Translations under genes and position numbers: made by a program
In this document: positions 61,235-64,000 of the stretch, piece after piece
Layout: each line of letters begins with the position of its first letter
How positions within the stretch are numbered: position 1 is the first letter of the stretch
NCBI RefSeq assembly: GCF_004116405.1
Contig: NZ_SDIC01000002.1
Coordinates: forward strand, 496,001-560,000
Length of the DNA stretch: 64,000 nucleotides
Origin: Halegenticoccus tardaugens
GTDB lineage: Archaea > Halobacteriota > Halobacteria > Halobacteriales > Haloferacaceae
Direction: 5' to 3'
The notes under the pieces: model-generated
Told to the model about the DNA's origin: nothing
The model's input: only the letters and a program-made list of their open reading frames with translations
Databases searched by the model: none

Positions 61235-62281
61235 ATGGTATCAGAGACCATGGCAGCAGTATTACTCACCGGACACGGTGGGCTAGACAAGTTGGAGTAT
61301 CAACAAAACGTTCCAGTACCCCGAATTGGAGCCGACGACGTTCTAGTTAAGGTTGAAGCATGTGGGCTAAATAACACGGACATCTGGACACGAGAGGCGG
61401 CATACGGGGAGAATGATGCTGGCTGGAAAGGGTATCTCGACTTTCCAATCATTCAGGGTGCAGATATCGCAGGGGAAATCGTTGATATCGGACCAAACGT
61501 CTCAGAAGACCGAATCGGAGAGAAAGTTCTCGTCGATAACGCTCTCTACGCCGATGCCGCGGACGAGTTCCAAGCTCTCGTGAACGCAGACCTCATCGGG
61601 AGCGAGCGGAATGGTGGATACGCGGAATATGCGGCTGTTCCTGCTGAAAACGCACACCAAATCGACAGCTCTTTCTCCGCTACTGAACTCGCAACCTTTC
61701 CGACAGCGTACGTGACCGCTGAGCGGATGTTGAATCGCGCGAACGTCGGCGCTGGCGACGACGTCTTCGTCACCGGCGCCTCCGGAGGAGTTGGTACTGG
61801 ACTCATCCAACTCGCACGGCGGCGCGGTGCACATGTGCTCGGACTAACTAGCAGCGAGAAAGCGGACTCGGTTCGTGAGTTAGGGGCAGACGAGGTCGTC
61901 GCACGTGACGAAGAAACTGTTCCAACAGTGATAGAAAACTGGACAGGTGACGGGCGAGTTGACGTCGTGGCCGACGTTGTCGGTGGTGAGCTATTCCAAG
62001 AGTTTGTCGAGACGCTTCGACCGGGTGGCCGACTGGTGACTGCTGGTGCCGTCGCCGGCCCAGTCACTGAAATAGACCTTCGAACGGTGTACCTGAAGCA
62101 AGTCCATATCGTTGGGTCGACCATGGGGACACGGAGTGAGTTCCAAGACCTAGTTCGCTACATCGAAGACGGGGACATCGAACCACTACTAGCTGAGACG
62201 TACCCTCTCCCCGAGATTCACGAGGCACAGCGTCACTTCTGCCGAAACGACTACGCTGGGAACATCGTCGTAGAGCCGTAA
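61235..62281 (+). CDS. MDR-family zinc-binding-type alcohol dehydrogenase/quinone reductase
   Basis: 348 residues from the ATG at 61235; an ATG at 61250 and a GTG at 61226 are alternatives. The domain has an N-terminal GroES-like part (VLVKVEACGLNNTDIWTRE, IIQGADIAGEIVDIG) and a Rossmann loop FVTGASGGVGTGLIQLA. No catalytic-zinc Cys/His is evident at the usual C-G-x-D-x-H place (CGLNNTD), so it resembles quinone or enoyl reductases. It lies after the enolase-superfamily gene, same strand, with its own leader. Confidence 0.88.
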   Translation: MVSETMAAVLLTGHGGLDKLEYQQNVPVPRIGADDVLVKVEACGLNNTDIWTREAAYGENDAGWKGYLDFPIIQGADIAGEIVDIGPNVSEDRIGEKVLVDNALYADAADEFQALVNADLIGSERNGGYAEYAAVPAENAHQIDSSFSATELATFPTAYVTAERMLNRANVGAGDDVFVTGASGGVGTGLIQLARRRGAHVLGLTSSEKADSVRELGADEVVARDEETVPTVIENWTGDGRVDVVADVVGGELFQEFVETLRPGGRLVTAGAVAGPVTEIDLRTVYLKQVHIVGSTMGTRSEFQDLVRYIEDGDIEPLLAETYPLPEIHEAQRHFCRNDYAGNIVVEP

Positions 62282-62444
62282 ACGGATACTCGTACCCTAG
62301 TCGACCGAGCAGCTGCATTGCATAGACTAGGCACCGGTCTCCGGTCGAGTACAATCTTGGCCGATTTTCAGCTAAGTCAAAAATAATCACATCGATCCGC
62401 TCACGGCGAGTTTCACGGGGATTCGGTCAGCACCTCGGCTCGTA

Positions 62445-62891
62445 TCAGCGGTTTGGGATTGGGACGTTGAGCACAGGCACTGACGCAGTGAGTATTACTC
62501 GCTGTGTAACGCTCCCAAACAGTGCTTTTCCGGTCGGCGTCCGGCGACGGCCACCGACGACAATGTACCGGGCTGTGACCTCTTCTGCGTACGACCGGAT
62601 CTCTTCTGCGGGATCGCCAACCCGGACGATGGTCTCGATATCTTTGTGGTCGTGAACAGTGCCTTCGGTAGCTATTGCTTTCATGACGATTCTCTCTCCG
62701 GTGTACTTTACCTCATAATTCTCGGTGACTGCTTGTCCTTCGACCTCCTTTTCGAGGACGTTTACCAGGTCAGCGCGGCGGAGGACGTAAATCGCATGGA
62801 GTGGTTCGCTGAGATCCGATGCGAGTGAAGAAGCGTGTGCTAACACCGTCGACGCTCTCTCCGAGTCGTCAACCGCGGCCACGACTGTCAT
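62445..62891 (-). CDS. Universal stress protein (UspA family)
   Basis: The 148-residue intact USP begins VVAAVDDSERASTVLAHA and ends VGGRRRTPTGKALFGSVTQRVILTASVPVLNV, the ATP-binding G-x2-G-x9-G-S/T motif. It contrasts with the frameshifted copy at 39504-39911, which shares this C-terminal pattern. USPs bind ATP or AMP and respond to stress or to nearby transporters. It is on the minus strand, 61 nt from the EamA gene upstream. Confidence 0.93.
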   Translation of the reverse strand: MTVVAAVDDSERASTVLAHASSLASDLSEPLHAIYVLRRADLVNVLEKEVEGQAVTENYEVKYTGERIVMKAIATEGTVHDHKDIETIVRVGDPAEEIRSYAEEVTARYIVVGGRRRTPTGKALFGSVTQRVILTASVPVLNVPIPNR

Positions 62892-62952
62892 ACAATCGTA
62901 TGGGGAATCGGGACGTCAAATTTCCTCGGAAGGCGGTGTCAGTGGCCGCGAC

Positions 62953-63363
62953 TCACTGAGCGAGAAGAACTACCGCCCCGACCGCCAGCGCGATTCCTAC
63001 AATCTTGGTCTGACCAAGCGGCTCGTCGAGGAAGACGACCGCGAGAAGCGTGGTCCCAAGGAGATACAGCCCACTGATGCTCGTCGCGACGGCTACCGAC
63101 CCCTGACTGAGGGCAATGTAGTACGTAATCGTCCCTAACCCGAGTAAGAGACCGCCGGCGAGTGCGAGTCCGATTCCTCTGGTGGAAATAACGACTGGGC
63201 CGTCTTGCCAGAGAAGATACCCGGTCGCGGCGGTGAGTCCGGCGACGTACGTGTAGATGACGGCCTGTTCTGCTGGCAGGGTTCGTGTCGCAAGTTTGGC
63301 GAAGAATGCCCATCCAGCATACAGTGCCATCGCTGCGAACGCAAAGAGCGCTATTTTCGACAT
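62953..63363 (-). CDS. EamA-domain small membrane transporter
   Basis: A 136-residue membrane protein with about five hydrophobic helices, i.e. one EamA repeat rather than the usual two. FAFAAMALYAGWAFFAKLA, then GLYLLGTTLLAVVFLDEPLG are typical EamA features (the last is the family's GEPL/DEPL signature). Single-repeat forms act as dimers in the DMT superfamily. It follows the USP on the same strand. Substrate unknown. Confidence 0.85.
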   Translation of the reverse strand: MSKIALFAFAAMALYAGWAFFAKLATRTLPAEQAVIYTYVAGLTAATGYLLWQDGPVVISTRGIGLALAGGLLLGLGTITYYIALSQGSVAVATSISGLYLLGTTLLAVVFLDEPLGQTKIVGIALAVGAVVLLAQ

Positions 63364-63535
63364 GGTGTATGTATATCCACTACGTCACTGAGGGACACTA
63401 TAGCCTCTTTGGAACCTTCCATCGTGTCGCCGAAAACGTGCACTTTGACGGATAAACTCCCGAAAAGCAGGCGATGGATGGTACGGTGACATCCCATAGT
63501 ATTAAGACGGTCAATCATGTGTATCCATTCGTATC

Positions 63536-64000
63536 ATGAGCGGCAAGACCGTTGTCCTCGGTGGGTCAGGAGCAATGACCTCGGCCTGTGTGTACGACCT
63601 GTACCAGACAAGCGACTTCGACGAAATCGTCGTCGCGGACGCTGATGAGAAGAACTCTCGTCGGCTCGTCGAACTGATCGATGATGATCGTGTGACGTTC
63701 GAGCCTGTCGATGCAACCAGTACGGAAGACATCGTGCGCGCGCTCAACGGCGCAACGTACGTGGTAAACGGACTTCCGTACCAGTTCGAAGAGAACGTCC
63801 TCGACGCCATCGTCGAGGTTGGGGACCTCCTCGGCGTCGACCTGAACGCCTTCGACTTCGACGAAGTGCTCAGTCGATCCGACGAGTTTGCGGAGTCAGG
63901 ATGCTCGCTGTGGTTCGCTAACGGTGGTCTCGTCAGTACCATCGCGCTCGGAATGGTCGGGTGCGAAGAGTTTGAGGAAGTCGAGGACGTAAACTTCTAC
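63536..64000 (+). CDS. Saccharopine-dehydrogenase-like NADP-binding protein, 3' end cut by the window
   Basis: From the ATG at 63536 the frame runs to the window edge (155 residues seen). The N-terminal NAD(P) loop is VLGGSGAMTSACV (6-18), followed by ADADEKN and a VNGLPYQFEENVLDAIVEVG stretch typical of saccharopine dehydrogenase/reductase-fold proteins. Only the cofactor domain is visible. A TATA-like TATTAAGA about 33 nt upstream supports the start. Its role is unknown. Confidence 0.82.
   Translation, partial: MSGKTVVLGGSGAMTSACVYDLYQTSDFDEIVVADADEKNSRRLVELIDDDRVTFEPVDATSTEDIVRALNGATYVVNGLPYQFEENVLDAIVEVGDLLGVDLNAFDFDEVLSRSDEFAESGCSLWFANGGLVSTIALGMVGCEEFEEVEDVNFY

Overview
The window is haloarchaeal DNA. 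Predicted proteins are acidic. Exported proteins carry twin-arginine/lipobox signals, many genes have a TATA element about 27 nt before the start codon (leaderless transcripts), and there is an Orc1/Cdc6 initiator with origin recognition boxes (ORBs) and a Bat-type HTH regulator. An orc1-ORB origin beside a ParA partition locus, with scars of IS200/IS605-type elements and a catabolic gene load, suggests a megaplasmid or secondary chromosome. No rRNA or tRNA gene and no CRISPR array was seen.

Layout. (1) About 1-17.75 kb is GC-rich and metabolic. It holds a partial Gfo/Idh/MocA dehydrogenase overlapping an NCS1 permease, a luciferase-like oxidoreductase, and a minus-strand block with a MalEFGK-type ABC importer, a threonine-synthase-like PLP enzyme and an unassigned TIM-barrel-like protein. 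Then come an F420-type oxidoreductase, a dipeptide-epimerase-like enolase overlapping an M20 peptidase, an MBL hydrolase, an aminotransferase overlapping a second Gfo/Idh/MocA gene, and a PPOX-fold protein. (2) About 17.75-22.3 kb is the replication origin: orc1, a degenerate ORB at its promoter, four inverted ORBs, a 10-bp tandem repeat, an AT-rich unwinding region and one opposing ORB, surrounded by IS200/IS605-type hairpin scars. (3) About 22.3-27.4 kb holds a Bat-type regulator, a secreted EEP-fold nuclease/phosphatase, parA plus an overlapping accessory gene with three 33-bp repeats, and a PIN toxin/winged-helix pair.

(4) About 27.4-51 kb is a lower-GC catabolic island: an FAD dehydrogenase, MFS and TAXI-TRAP transporters, a glutaryl-CoA-dehydrogenase-like enzyme, thiolase, acyl-CoA ligase, SDR, MDR, aldehyde dehydrogenase, flavin reductase, LLM oxidoreductase, peroxiredoxin, four small cupins, two MBL hydrolases, a SnoaL-like protein, a ketopantoate-reductase-like protein and an unusual SCP2-like/alpha-beta hydrolase fusion. 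A universal stress protein pseudogene sits between the two TRAP genes. (5) About 51-64 kb has three IclR regulators, a second aldehyde dehydrogenase, and a tight plus-strand unit (PF04909 amidohydrolase, small Rieske protein with an extra Cys/His knuckle, BCCT transporter) followed by an enolase-superfamily enzyme and an MDR reductase. This is a candidate uptake and breakdown system for a betaine-like or other small zwitterionic substrate. The window ends inside a saccharopine-dehydrogenase-like gene.

Substrates are inferred from families and neighbours only. The strongest points that rest on the sequence itself are the origin architecture, the partition-locus repeats, the USP pseudogene lesions and the amidohydrolase-Rieske-BCCT operon.
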